Source of the DNA: Bacteroidaceae bacterium
GTDB taxonomy: Bacteria; Bacteroidota; Bacteroidia; Bacteroidales; Bacteroidaceae
DNA length: 10,771 nucleotides
Reading direction: 5' to 3'
Assembly (NCBI GenBank): GCA_030843315.1
Contig: JAUUPT010000103.1
Location: 1 to 10,771, forward strand
In this document: positions 1 through 6,788 of the stretch, piece after piece
How positions within the stretch are numbered: position 1 is the first letter of the stretch
Layout: the number at the start of each line of letters is the position of its first letter
Position numbers and translations under genes: made by a program
The notes under the pieces: generated by a model
What the model was told of the DNA's origin: nothing
The model's input: only the letters and a program-made list of their open reading frames with translations
Database searches by the model: none

Positions 1-1074
1 GAAGTACGCAACAACTGCATTGTCATCCTGGCAGAATCATTGGAAAGCTGGGTACTGGAAACAGAAGTAGAGGGACAGGAAATCACTCCTTATCTCAACA
101 AACTAATACAAGACTCTACGACTTTATATGCACCCCATGTACTGACTCAGGTAAAAGGCGGACGTTCCATTGATGCGCAATTGATATTCTGCGCCGGCAT
201 GCTCCCCATCAATAGCGGCACGTACAGCAGCCAATACCCCGACCATACGTATGAAACCTTGCAGAAGGCCATGCATCAGAAAAAGAATTCGCGCAATTAT
301 CTGCTGACCATAGACAAAGTATCTACCTGGAACCAGGGAGTCATAGCCTACAGCTTCGGCACCGACACGATTGTCGCCTATCACGACTTCGAACAGACTG
401 AAGCCTTCGGCACGCATAAACGTACCGGAGACGGTTCTTTCCTGGCACAATGCCGCCGGAAAATAGAAAACGGGGAAATCTGGAAGAAAGGCGAGAATGT
501 ATATATGCAGCTCGTCACTTACTCCGGCCATGCACCTTTCAAATTACCCGAAGAGCTGAAAGAGGTTTCTTTCTCTTCTGCCATTCCGGAGAAGATGAAC
601 GACTACATGACGACGGCACGATATACCGACAAAGCCATAGGCAAGTTTGTGGAATTTCTGAAAACACTCCCCCAGTACAACGAAACACTGATCGTCATCA
701 CCGGAGATCATGAAGGGCTCACCACATATCGCGAAGACTTATGCGAGTCACCCGGTGGCAAAGGCATTGTATCCGACAAGCAATTTACTCCGTTCATTGT
801 TGTAAATTCTCCGGTAGGCATGCGTTATGATAAGGTAATGGGGCAGATAGACATGTACCCCACTCTGCTGAACCTGCTACAACTGGACGACTACTGCTGG
901 AGCGGCTTGGGACAGAGCATCCTCGACCCTCAAAAGAAAGGATTTGCCATCAGTCCCCAACTGAAAGCAGAAGGAGCGAACGCCATGCCCGAAGACATTG
1001 CATTCGCCCAAAAAGCTTATGACATTTCGGATTTAATGATACGCTTCGACTATCTGGGCGAACACGTAAAATAA
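1..1074 (+). CDS. LTA synthase/sulfatase-family phosphotransferase, 3' part
   Basis: The reading frame is open from the first base, so the gene starts upstream; 357 codons are visible and appear to cover most of the catalytic domain. Counting codons from base 1, the visible motifs of the alkaline phosphatase/sulfatase fold used by LtaS-type enzymes are: ESLESW with a metal-ligand Glu at 12, GGRSID with the likely nucleophile at Ser56, SGHAPF with His177, and ITGDHEG with Asp236-His237. Family members move phosphoglycerol or phosphoethanolamine from a phospholipid to a cell-envelope acceptor. An N-terminal membrane domain is expected upstream but is not in view. Lying beside an LPS-core kinase and heptose genes, decoration of LPS/LOS is a reasonable inference. 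The position aligned with the LtaS nucleophilic Thr seems to be Ser here. The donor and acceptor cannot be told from sequence. Confidence 0.8.
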   Translation, partial: EVRNNCIVILAESLESWVLETEVEGQEITPYLNKLIQDSTTLYAPHVLTQVKGGRSIDAQLIFCAGMLPINSGTYSSQYPDHTYETLQKAMHQKKNSRNYLLTIDKVSTWNQGVIAYSFGTDTIVAYHDFEQTEAFGTHKRTGDGSFLAQCRRKIENGEIWKKGENVYMQLVTYSGHAPFKLPEELKEVSFSSAIPEKMNDYMTTARYTDKAIGKFVEFLKTLPQYNETLIVITGDHEGLTTYREDLCESPGGKGIVSDKQFTPFIVVNSPVGMRYDKVMGQIDMYPTLLNLLQLDDYCWSGLGQSILDPQKKGFAISPQLKAEGANAMPEDIAFAQKAYDISDLMIRFDYLGEHVK

Positions 1075-1092
1075 CCGGAGCCATAGAAAAGC

Positions 1093-1123
1093 TTGGCGGA
1101 TAGCGAAATAAAGCCTATCTTTG
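1093..1123 (+). promoter_or_regulatory. Bacteroidetes-type promoter of the core kinase gene
   Basis: TATCTTTG at 1116-1123 matches the Bacteroidetes -7 consensus TAnnTTTG exactly. A TTG at 1093-1095 lies 20 bp upstream, where the -33 element is expected. Transcription would start near 1130, giving a leader of about 30 nt before the ATG at 1159. It lies in the 84-bp gap after the phosphotransferase gene, so the kinase is probably transcribed separately from it. Confidence 0.7.
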
Positions 1124-1158
1124 CGCCATTCAAAAAAAAGTAAAATGTAAATGAAGTA

Positions 1159-1908
1159 ATGAAGATACGTATTCATCCGCATTATGCAGCTTACGAAAGT
1201 TTCATCCGGGCTATCCCTTCAGGAGAATATGAGCGGGAAGAAATCTATTGCAACCAAAGAAACACTGTTGAGAAAGTGCGATTGGGAGACAAAGAATTCG
1301 TAATCAAAAAATACAAAAGGCCTGCTCTTATAAATTGCCTCATTTATACATGGTTTCGCAAAAGCAAGCCCCGCCGGGCTTTTGAATACGCAGAGCTATT
1401 TCTGCAACGTGGCATAGATACAGCTGCCCCGGTAGCTTACATCGAAATTAAAAAGAACGGCTTCTTCCACACCGGATACTTCATCTCCGAACATATTCCT
1501 TATCCACTCATAGCGGACATCAATACAGCAGAGATTAGCGAAGAAGAAAAGGACAAGCTGACGCACGATCTTGTCTCGTTTACCCTTCAGCTGCATCTGC
1601 ATAAGATTGTACCCCTAGACTATAATCCTAAGAATATATTCTATCGCAAGGTAGACGGCAAGTATCGTTTTGCATTGATTGACATCAACCGGCTGAGACT
1701 GGGCAAAGTTCCAGGCATCAAAATGTCAATGAATGCATTCAGCCAACTGAATGTACAACCCCAGGATTTTATGAAAGTAATACCTCAATACGCCAACGAA
1801 AGAGGATTCGACATTGAAGAATGTATCTTCTTCGTCTTGTACAACCGACTGAGGTGGCGAAAAAAGAGAGACTTCAAAAAGTACATCAAACGCAAATTAC
1901 ATTTCTAA
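1159..1908 (+). CDS. Kdo/WaaP-like lipopolysaccharide core kinase
   Basis: A 249-residue cytoplasmic protein of the lipopolysaccharide kinase (WaaP/KdkA/InaA) group, which phosphorylates Kdo or heptose of the LPS inner core using ATP. It shows a reduced protein-kinase pattern: a Lys pair at 50-51 (FVIKKYKR) as the ATP-binding lysine, a likely helix-C Glu in RAFEYAE, a catalytic loop LDYNPKNIF with Asp154 and Asn159, and IDINR with metal-binding Asp175 in place of DFG. There is no signal peptide or membrane segment. The C-terminus is very basic (about 20 residues rich in Lys and Arg), which could help it sit on the membrane. Start: the ATG at 1159 follows a good promoter with an A-rich leader and no Shine-Dalgarno. 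Its place just before gmhA-gmhB-hldE supports a role in core assembly. Whether the acceptor is Kdo or heptose is not clear; a Kdo kinase is my first guess. Confidence 0.78.
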   Translation: MKIRIHPHYAAYESFIRAIPSGEYEREEIYCNQRNTVEKVRLGDKEFVIKKYKRPALINCLIYTWFRKSKPRRAFEYAELFLQRGIDTAAPVAYIEIKKNGFFHTGYFISEHIPYPLIADINTAEISEEEKDKLTHDLVSFTLQLHLHKIVPLDYNPKNIFYRKVDGKYRFALIDINRLRLGKVPGIKMSMNAFSQLNVQPQDFMKVIPQYANERGFDIEECIFFVLYNRLRWRKKRDFKKYIKRKLHF

Positions 1909-1916
1909 AAATGTCG

Positions 1917-1924
1917 TATCTTTG
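1917..1924 (+). promoter_or_regulatory. -7 box of the gmhA-gmhB-hldE operon
   Basis: TATCTTTG, an exact TAnnTTTG match, sits 24 nt before the gmhA ATG and just after the kinase stop codon. No good TTTG -33 element is seen at the usual distance, where the sequence is only AT-rich. The predicted start site near 1931 would leave a leader of under 20 nt. Some read-through from the kinase gene is also possible. Confidence 0.6.
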
Positions 1925-1948
1925 CAATAATGAGATTCAGAAAAATTT

Positions 1949-2530
1949 ATGCAAGATTATATTACCCAATCCATAGCAGAAGGAATCAGACTTAAAGAAG
2001 ATCTCCTGAACAACCGCCAGATGCTTGCCGATATTGAAAACGTCGGTAACCTGATAGTGCAAACTATCCTGCAAGGACATAAAGTGCTACTTTGCGGCAA
2101 TGGTGGAAGCGCTGCCGATGCCCAGCACATTGCAGCCGAACTCGTGGGGCGCTTCGTGACCGACCGAAGGGGTCTGCCTGCCATTGCAATGACAACAGAT
2201 ACTTCCATCTTGACCGCAGTCAGCAATGATTATGGCTTCGACTACATCTTCGAACGTCAGACAGAAGCTCTGGGAATGGCGGGTGACGTACTGATAGGCC
2301 TCTCTACGAGCGGCAATTCCCCCAACGTGGAACGTGCATTGCTAAGAGCGCGATCTTTGGGACTTACCACAGTAGGACTATTAGGAAGAGACGGCGGAAA
2401 GTGTAAAGACCTTTGCGACTATTTCTTCATTATACGCCATTCCGAAGCCGCGAGGATTCAAGAAATGCACATTACGATCGGGCATATACTGTGCGGCATT
2501 GTGGATAACAAACTGGGGTCCCATGAATAA
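1949..2530 (+). CDS. gmhA: Phosphoheptose (sedoheptulose 7-phosphate) isomerase
   Basis: A 193-residue SIS-domain enzyme that converts sedoheptulose 7-phosphate to D-glycero-D-manno-heptose 7-phosphate, the first step of ADP-heptose synthesis for the LPS core. The length matches E. coli GmhA (192). The phosphate-binding SIS loop CGNGGSAADAQH spans 49-60, and a second one, LSTSGNSPN, is present. The zinc and catalytic residues known from GmhA are all found: His60, Glu64, Gln171 and His179. The gene has its own -7 box 24 nt upstream and no Shine-Dalgarno. Its last 8 nt overlap the start of gmhB, so the two are probably translationally coupled. The closest alternative, DiaA, is unlikely because the zinc ligands are complete and heptose genes follow. 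Confidence 0.95.
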   Translation: MQDYITQSIAEGIRLKEDLLNNRQMLADIENVGNLIVQTILQGHKVLLCGNGGSAADAQHIAAELVGRFVTDRRGLPAIAMTTDTSILTAVSNDYGFDYIFERQTEALGMAGDVLIGLSTSGNSPNVERALLRARSLGLTTVGLLGRDGGKCKDLCDYFFIIRHSEAARIQEMHITIGHILCGIVDNKLGSHE

Positions 2531-3011
2531 GGCGATTTTCCTCGACCGGGACGGTACCATCAACGTCGATTTCGGGTACGTCCATAAGATTGAAGACCTT
2601 GAGTTTCTGCCCGGAGCTATTGAAGCACTCCGCCTTTTTCAGGAGTTGGGATTTCTGCTGATTGTCATAACAAACCAGTCCGGCATTGGCCGCGGATATT
2701 ACACTCTGAAGGATGCCGAAGTATTCAACCAGGCTATGGCGCAGAAGCTGAAAGAGCACGGAGTTATCCTGAAAGACTTCTTCACCTGTCCGCATAGCCC
2801 GGAAGAAGACTGCGAATGCCGCAAACCTTCGCCGTTCATGGTGATGGAAGCTATCAAGAAACACAATATAGACCCTTCCCGATCTTATATGTTCGGAGAC
2901 AAGAAGTCGGACGTGGAATGTGGCGAGAGAAGCAACATCAAATCTTTTCGGGTCACCGCAGAGCATCCGCTTCTGTATTGGGCCAACCAACTAACAAATA
3001 ACCTATTATGA
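2523..3011 (+). CDS. gmhB: D-glycero-D-manno-heptose 1,7-bisphosphate 7-phosphatase
   Basis: A 162-residue HAD-superfamily phosphatase of the HisB-N/GmhB type that removes the 7-phosphate from heptose 1,7-bisphosphate. Motif I is LDRDGT with nucleophile Asp8 and acid/base Asp10. Motif II is ITNQSG (Thr50), motif III includes Lys101, and motif IV is GDKKSD (Asp126, Asp130). The zinc loop is CPH at 89-91 and CEC at 97-99, with Arg-Lys-Pro after it. The start chosen is the ATG at 2523, because MNKAIFLDRDGT gives the normal short lead into motif I. An in-frame ATG at 2499 would add eight residues and lengthen the overlap with gmhA. It is shorter than E. coli GmhB (about 190). Its stop overlaps the hldE start as ATGA. 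Anomer preference (alpha or beta) cannot be read from sequence, though the hldE partner predicts beta. Confidence 0.92.
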   Translation: MNKAIFLDRDGTINVDFGYVHKIEDLEFLPGAIEALRLFQELGFLLIVITNQSGIGRGYYTLKDAEVFNQAMAQKLKEHGVILKDFFTCPHSPEEDCECRKPSPFMVMEAIKKHNIDPSRSYMFGDKKSDVECGERSNIKSFRVTAEHPLLYWANQLTNNLL

Positions 3012-4432
3012 ATACAGAGCTGAATAGCATAAAAGGAAAAAGAGTACTCGTCATAGGAGACGTAATGCTGGATACTTACCACATAGGAGACGTAAAACGC
3101 ATATCTCCCGAAGCTCCCGTACCCATTGTCCGCATCAACCGCACCTACAGTGTGCTGGGCGGGGCTGCCAATGTTGCACGAAACTTATTGGGACTGGGTT
3201 GCTCTCCTTATGTTATCAGTTTGCTCGGCAACGACCATAACGGGGAGATAATGAAAAAGATGTTCTCCGAATTGGCTATCAAAAACGAGCTGTTTTGCAC
3301 CGAACATCCCACCATCACTAAAACCCGTATTATAGGAAATAACCAACAAGTAGTACGCCTGGACTTCGAAACAGAGAATGAATGCCTGAATGAAGAGACG
3401 GAACAGAAACTTCTGAATGCCGTGCAAAGGGCGCTTCCCGAAATAGATATTGTGGTCATCTCCGATTACGGCAAAGGAGTGTGCAACGACGTCATCTGCC
3501 AGCACGTCATAGCCGCCTCCACCCGGCAAGGGAAACAAGTCATTATTGACCCCAAAGGAACCAACTGGGAAAAATACCGCTCTGCCACCATCATCACGCC
3601 CAACTTAAAAGAACTTTCTGCCGTATCCGGAACAGAAGTGAAGAACGATGACGAAGCCATCCACAATGCGGCCGACAAGATTCTAAAAGAATACAACCTG
3701 ACATCCCTGTTAGTAACCCGCTCCGAGAAGGGAATGTCTTATATCGCCCCGGAAGCCTTCCAGGACATACCTACCGAAGCCAAAGAGGTCTATGATGTCT
3801 CCGGTGCAGGCGATACGGTGGTAGCCACTCTTGCTGCCGCCCTGGCTGCCGGTATTTCCATTTCAGACGCCATCTATCTTTCCAACAAGGCTGCCGGCAT
3901 TGTAGTAGGCAAGATGGGCACCAGCCCCATCCTGTTCAAAGAGCTGCAAGCCGAGTTACAAACCGAGAAACCGGCCAGTAAACTGATTCCCGCTGCCCAA
4001 CTGGCAGATACCGTACAACAGCTGCGTGCCCAGGAACGCAAAATCGTATTTACAAACGGATGCTTCGACATCCTTCACAAAGGACATGTCTTCTATCTGG
4101 AAAAAGCTAAAAGGATGGGAGATATACTTATTGTAGGGCTGAACTCCGATGCTTCAATCAAGCGTCTGAAAGGAGACTCACGTCCCATCAATGATGAGGA
4201 TGCCCGTTCCGCTGTCTTAGCTGCTTTGGAAGCAGTAGACTATATTGTGGTCTTTACAGAAGATACTCCGTTGAATATTATCAAAGCCATCGCCCCGGAT
4301 GTATTGGTGAAAGGTGGAGACTATGCAATAGAAAACATAGTAGGCAGGGAATATGCCAAAGAAACGGTAACGATTCCTTTTGTCGATGGTTTTTCTACCA
4401 CTAAAACGATAAGCGCCATCAGCGGCTCATAA
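3008..4432 (+). CDS. hldE: Bifunctional heptose 7-phosphate kinase / heptose 1-phosphate adenylyltransferase
   Basis: A 474-residue fusion enzyme, close to E. coli HldE/RfaE (477). The N-terminal PfkB/ribokinase domain (about 1-320) phosphorylates D-glycero-beta-D-manno-heptose 7-phosphate at C1. It shows VLGGAANVARNL near 50-60 for sugar binding and DVSGAGDT with catalytic base Asp269. The C-terminal nucleotidyltransferase domain (about 340-474) makes ADP-heptose from heptose 1-phosphate and ATP. It shows FTNGCFDILHKGH with the HxGH motif at 357-360, then NSDASI and KGGDY. The enzyme therefore acts both before and after GmhB, which is encoded just upstream with a 4-nt ATGA overlap. The product would need HldD epimerase, not seen here, to give L-glycero-D-manno-heptose. 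It is the last gene of the operon and converges on the GT9 gene. Confidence 0.95.
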   Translation: MNTELNSIKGKRVLVIGDVMLDTYHIGDVKRISPEAPVPIVRINRTYSVLGGAANVARNLLGLGCSPYVISLLGNDHNGEIMKKMFSELAIKNELFCTEHPTITKTRIIGNNQQVVRLDFETENECLNEETEQKLLNAVQRALPEIDIVVISDYGKGVCNDVICQHVIAASTRQGKQVIIDPKGTNWEKYRSATIITPNLKELSAVSGTEVKNDDEAIHNAADKILKEYNLTSLLVTRSEKGMSYIAPEAFQDIPTEAKEVYDVSGAGDTVVATLAAALAAGISISDAIYLSNKAAGIVVGKMGTSPILFKELQAELQTEKPASKLIPAAQLADTVQQLRAQERKIVFTNGCFDILHKGHVFYLEKAKRMGDILIVGLNSDASIKRLKGDSRPINDEDARSAVLAALEAVDYIVVFTEDTPLNIIKAIAPDVLVKGGDYAIENIVGREYAKETVTIPFVDGFSTTKTISAISGS

Positions 4433-4452
4433 GCATCTAAAAGAGCGTTTCA

Positions 4453-4490
4453 CTGATTATAATTTTGTGTTATACATTTTGTATAATCAG
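4453..4490. terminator. Hairpin between the convergent hldE and GT9 genes, possible bidirectional terminator
   Basis: CTGATTATA (4453-4461) and TATAATCAG (4482-4490) form a perfect 9-bp stem with a 20-nt loop. The loop region plus the right arm contain a second, competing dyad TTATACA-TTT-TGTATAA (4470-4486). It lies 20 nt after the hldE stop and overlaps the GT9 stop codon (4487-4489). The stem is very AT-rich and has no U-tract, so the terminator role is only likely from position. Confidence 0.45.
4462..4489 (+). repeat. Left copy of a 28-bp inverted repeat bracketing the GT9 gene
   Basis: This 28-bp stretch matches the reverse complement of 5524-5551 at 26 of 28 positions, with a 15-nt exact core GTTATACATTTTGTA. 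It contains the perfect dyad TTATACA-TTT-TGTATAA at 4470-4486. It overlaps the last codon of the GT9 gene and the hairpin at 4453-4490. No target-site duplication is seen outside the pair. Confidence 0.8.
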
Positions 4491-5482
4491 AGCATTGACA
4501 TAACTCGTTGCGCAACCTCTTTGGGCGTAATGTCCACCATACACTTCTGATAAACCGCTTGCTTGCATTTGCCCCGTCCGTCTTTGGTGCACGGGCGGCA
4601 AGGTAAATCTCGCTCAAGTATCTCCACCGTAGGCCCCGTAGGGAAACCGAAAGCAGTAGGTCCCATCAATGCCAAAGCCGGAACCCGGAATAAATCTGCC
4701 GCATGCATAAATCCCGTATCGGCACTGACCACTATATTAGAACGGGACACCAGGTAGCAAGACTCCATCAGCGAAGTGCGCCCGGCAAGGTTCACCACCC
4801 GCTCGGGAGCAGCGCTCCTTATCTCTTCGCAGAAAGTATCACTCGGCCCCGCCAGAATAATGAACTTATAATTGGGAAGCAGGGATATCAGTGCTTGCCA
4901 ATGACCAACAGGCCAGCGCTTCATCTCCCAATTGGCAGACGGGACAAGCGTAACAGTATCTTTCGTCACAAAATCTTCGTACTTACTTATTATCTCGCTG
5001 GGGAATTGCCAATCGTTATAATCGTCCGGGAAACTGGTAATCCCCCACTTCTTCAGCGGTTTCCTGAAAGAAACAACACCCCTGAAAGGCTTATCAAAAC
5101 GATTGATACCGAAATTGAAAAGTAGAAAACGCTTGCCTCTCTCCTTACTCCGCAGGGCAACATAAGGCTTCATAAAAGGCAAGGGCGACAATATCAGCTT
5201 TAAAATATTAGAGCGGATATTACTATGTGCATCATAAATATAATCGAAATGTTCTTTTCTCAAATCAGCCGCCATCTTCAACAATCCGGAAAGTCCGGCA
5301 TTTTTATCAAAGGCCCAAATCTTGTCAATTCGGTTATCCATCGACAATGTCCCTACCATATCCTTGCGCGTAATCCAGTGAATTTCCACGTCCTTAAACC
5401 GTTCGCGTATTCCACCGACAATCCCCATACATTGGATAATATCCCCTATCGAACTGAAACGGATTATTAAGAATTTTGTCAT
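4487..5482 (-). CDS. Glycosyltransferase family 9, heptosyltransferase-like
   Basis: A 331-residue GT-B enzyme of the ADP-heptose:LPS heptosyltransferase family (WaaC/WaaF/WaaQ). The start MTKFLIIRFSSIGDII carries the family N-terminal motif with Asp14, which corresponds to the catalytic Asp of WaaC. The nucleotide-sugar-binding part reads SADTGFMHAAD at 253-263, followed by GPT and PTGP. The C-terminal cysteines C295, C298, C306 and C314 before a MVDITPKEV segment are common in the family. It has no signal peptide and would act at the inner face of the inner membrane, adding a heptose made by the GmhA/GmhB/HldE products; that substrate is inferred from the neighbours. The gene opposes the surrounding plus-strand genes, converges with hldE, has its own predicted promoter (5505-5535), and lies between 28-bp inverted repeats. 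Which heptose it adds is unknown. Confidence 0.85.
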   Translation of the reverse strand: MTKFLIIRFSSIGDIIQCMGIVGGIRERFKDVEIHWITRKDMVGTLSMDNRIDKIWAFDKNAGLSGLLKMAADLRKEHFDYIYDAHSNIRSNILKLILSPLPFMKPYVALRSKERGKRFLLFNFGINRFDKPFRGVVSFRKPLKKWGITSFPDDYNDWQFPSEIISKYEDFVTKDTVTLVPSANWEMKRWPVGHWQALISLLPNYKFIILAGPSDTFCEEIRSAAPERVVNLAGRTSLMESCYLVSRSNIVVSADTGFMHAADLFRVPALALMGPTAFGFPTGPTVEILERDLPCRPCTKDGRGKCKQAVYQKCMVDITPKEVAQRVMSML

Positions 5483-5504
5483 AAAATCAGCTATTTATAT
5501 TTCA

Positions 5505-5535
5505 CAAAAGTAACCATTTAAAATGATTGTACAAA
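5505..5535 (-). promoter_or_regulatory. Predicted promoter of the GT9 gene
   Basis: Read on the minus strand, TACTTTTG (5512 to 5505) matches TAnnTTTG, and TTTG (5535 to 5532) lies 19 bp upstream as the -33 element. The start of transcription would be near 5498, about 16 nt before the ATG at 5482. The -33 element falls within the right 28-bp inverted repeat, in the centre of its near-palindrome, so a protein bound to the repeat could control this promoter. Confidence 0.6.
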
Positions 5536-5551
5536 ATGTATAACGCAAAAT
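5524..5551 (-). repeat. Right copy of the 28-bp inverted repeat bracketing the GT9 gene
   Basis: Reverse complement of the left copy at 4462-4489, with two differences in 28 bases. It carries a near-perfect dyad TTGTACA-AAA-TGTATAA (5527-5543). It lies 41 nt before the GT9 start codon and includes the -33 TTTG of the predicted GT9 promoter. The similarity stops sharply on both sides. Confidence 0.8.
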
Positions 5552-5670
5552 GCACAACTGCAATTCCATATGAACTAAAAGGAACTAGAAATCTAAAGCA
5601 GAATATTGTTTGCAAATGTCGATATTTTTTGCGAACATTGCATATAGAAAAAAATCGGCATATATAATAA

Positions 5671-6735
5671 ATGAAAAATGCAAAGAAAATTATAATTACC
5701 GAATTCGGCAGTTGGCATGACGAATGTTTATACAGTCTATGTATGTTGTTGAAGCAAAACAGTTATTATATCATCCTGATAGCTAATGAATCATTGAGAA
5801 AGAAGAACGGACAGAACTTAGCCTCAGTAACAGACGAAATTATCTACTACCCTTTCGGCAGCACCCTGAAAGGCTTCATCGCACTATGGAAATTCTATCT
5901 ATACCTACTCCGAAGCAACATAGTAAATCTACACATAAACACAGCACAAGGAAGTACAGCCTGGAAGTTTTTCATGCTCCCGCTACCCAAACGCATCATG
6001 ATTAGCGGAACCTTACATTACGTAAAAAAACTGGAAACAAGCTTTGGACAACGATTCATTACGAATCGCATCAACTCTTATTTATTGCTTAGCGACTTAT
6101 TACTTCCACATTACAAAAAGGCTAGTTTAAAACCTGCAATTGCTTTATACCCCATTTTTTATCCCGACCACCCCAAAACAGATTTACGAAAACCTGAAAA
6201 TGAAATTTGGATTACAGTACCCGGAGCCATCTCCTATACAAGACGCGATTATGGCATACTGATTCCGCCTGCCGGACAGAAATATCCTAAACATATAAAG
6301 TTCATCCTTTTGGGCAATCTGCATAAAGGAGACGGCCCTGCCATATATCAAAATATAAAAAGCCACGGTCTCGAACAGAACTTTATATGCTTCGAACAGT
6401 TTATACCCGACAGTACATTCTATTCATACATCCGCCAAAGCGACTATATCCTGCCTTTAGTGCATCCGTCCTTACCCGCATACGAGAAATATGTAACCGA
6501 TAAAATCTCGGGCAGCTATAACCTTGCCATAGCATTCAGACGTCCGATGCTCTGCCCGGCAGAGATGGCGAGATATGAAGACTTCAAAGACACTTCTTTC
6601 TTTTACTCTACAATGCATTTCTTTGAATTCATCTGTCAGATGTCCGGGCCACCTATGACTTCGGATTTATATAAATTATCCAAGTGGAAGATAGAAGAGC
6701 AAAAAAGACGCATTTCACAAATATATCATCCGTAA
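5671..6735 (+). CDS. Putative GT-B-type glycosyltransferase, LPS core
   Basis: A 354-residue protein without signal peptide or clear membrane segments. I recognise no strict signature, so the call rests on overall pattern. The N-terminal half alternates beta strands and helices (KIIITEFGSW near 6-15, then a sugar-acceptor-like region with ISGTLHYV). The C-terminal half reads like a GT4-type nucleotide-sugar domain: IKFILLGNLHKG, FEQFIPDSTFYSYIRQSDY (a stretch resembling the 'terrace' of GT4 enzymes), then LPLVHPS and YEKYVTDKISGSYNLAIAF where GT4 enzymes carry their donor-binding Glu region. Two in-frame stop codons (TAA TAA) directly precede the ATG, which fixes the start. There is no Shine-Dalgarno. 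In the 188-bp gap upstream only imperfect -7 boxes with three spacer bases, TATTGTTTG at 5604 and TATTTTTTG at 5623, were found. The neighbours suggest it transfers a core sugar; donor and acceptor are unknown. Confidence 0.6.
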   Translation: MKNAKKIIITEFGSWHDECLYSLCMLLKQNSYYIILIANESLRKKNGQNLASVTDEIIYYPFGSTLKGFIALWKFYLYLLRSNIVNLHINTAQGSTAWKFFMLPLPKRIMISGTLHYVKKLETSFGQRFITNRINSYLLLSDLLLPHYKKASLKPAIALYPIFYPDHPKTDLRKPENEIWITVPGAISYTRRDYGILIPPAGQKYPKHIKFILLGNLHKGDGPAIYQNIKSHGLEQNFICFEQFIPDSTFYSYIRQSDYILPLVHPSLPAYEKYVTDKISGSYNLAIAFRRPMLCPAEMARYEDFKDTSFFYSTMHFFEFICQMSGPPMTSDLYKLSKWKIEEQKRRISQIYHP

Positions 6736-6761
6736 GTTAAATGCTTAAAAGAGAAAAGCAT

Positions 6762-6769
6762 TATCTTTG
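6762..6769 (+). promoter_or_regulatory. -7 box before the GT2-pdxB pair
   Basis: TATCTTTG, an exact TAnnTTTG match and the same octamer as before the kinase gene and gmhA. It lies 19 nt before the ATG at 6789 and downstream of an earlier in-frame ATG at 6741. No clear -33 TTTG is found. If used, transcription would start near 6776, which favours translation from 6789. Confidence 0.6.
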
Positions 6770-6788
6770 CGCTTACTTAAGTAAAAAT

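Noticed and set aside
2472..2990. Open frame of 172 codons on the minus strand opposite gmhB
   Set aside because: It lies wholly across gmhA/gmhB, whose catalytic motifs are intact in the plus frames, and its protein shows no recognisable fold. It is a shadow of coding bias. The same holds for minus-strand frames at 124-531, 3185-3538, 7688-8170 and 10105-10443.
4462..4489. Resemblance of the inverted repeat to a XerCD dif site (shared TATACATT)
   Set aside because: Only about eight bases agree and the outer arms do not match the dif arms. Two copies in inverted order around a gene is also not a dif arrangement.
4487..5482. C-terminal cysteine cluster of the GT9 protein as a novel metal site
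   Set aside because: Cysteines in this spacing before a C-terminal I-x-P-x-x-V segment are common in GT9 heptosyltransferases, so the cluster is not unusual.
4462..5551. Inverted repeats as ends of a transposon or MITE
   Set aside because: No target-site duplication flanks the pair, there is no transposase, and the enclosed gene fits the function of its neighbours.
5552..5670. Possible small gene or structured RNA upstream of the GT-B gene
   Set aside because: The stretch is AT-rich with only a weak hairpin (5611-5619 with 5635-5642, one bulge) and no start codon with a sensible reading frame. I see nothing firm beyond imperfect promoter boxes.
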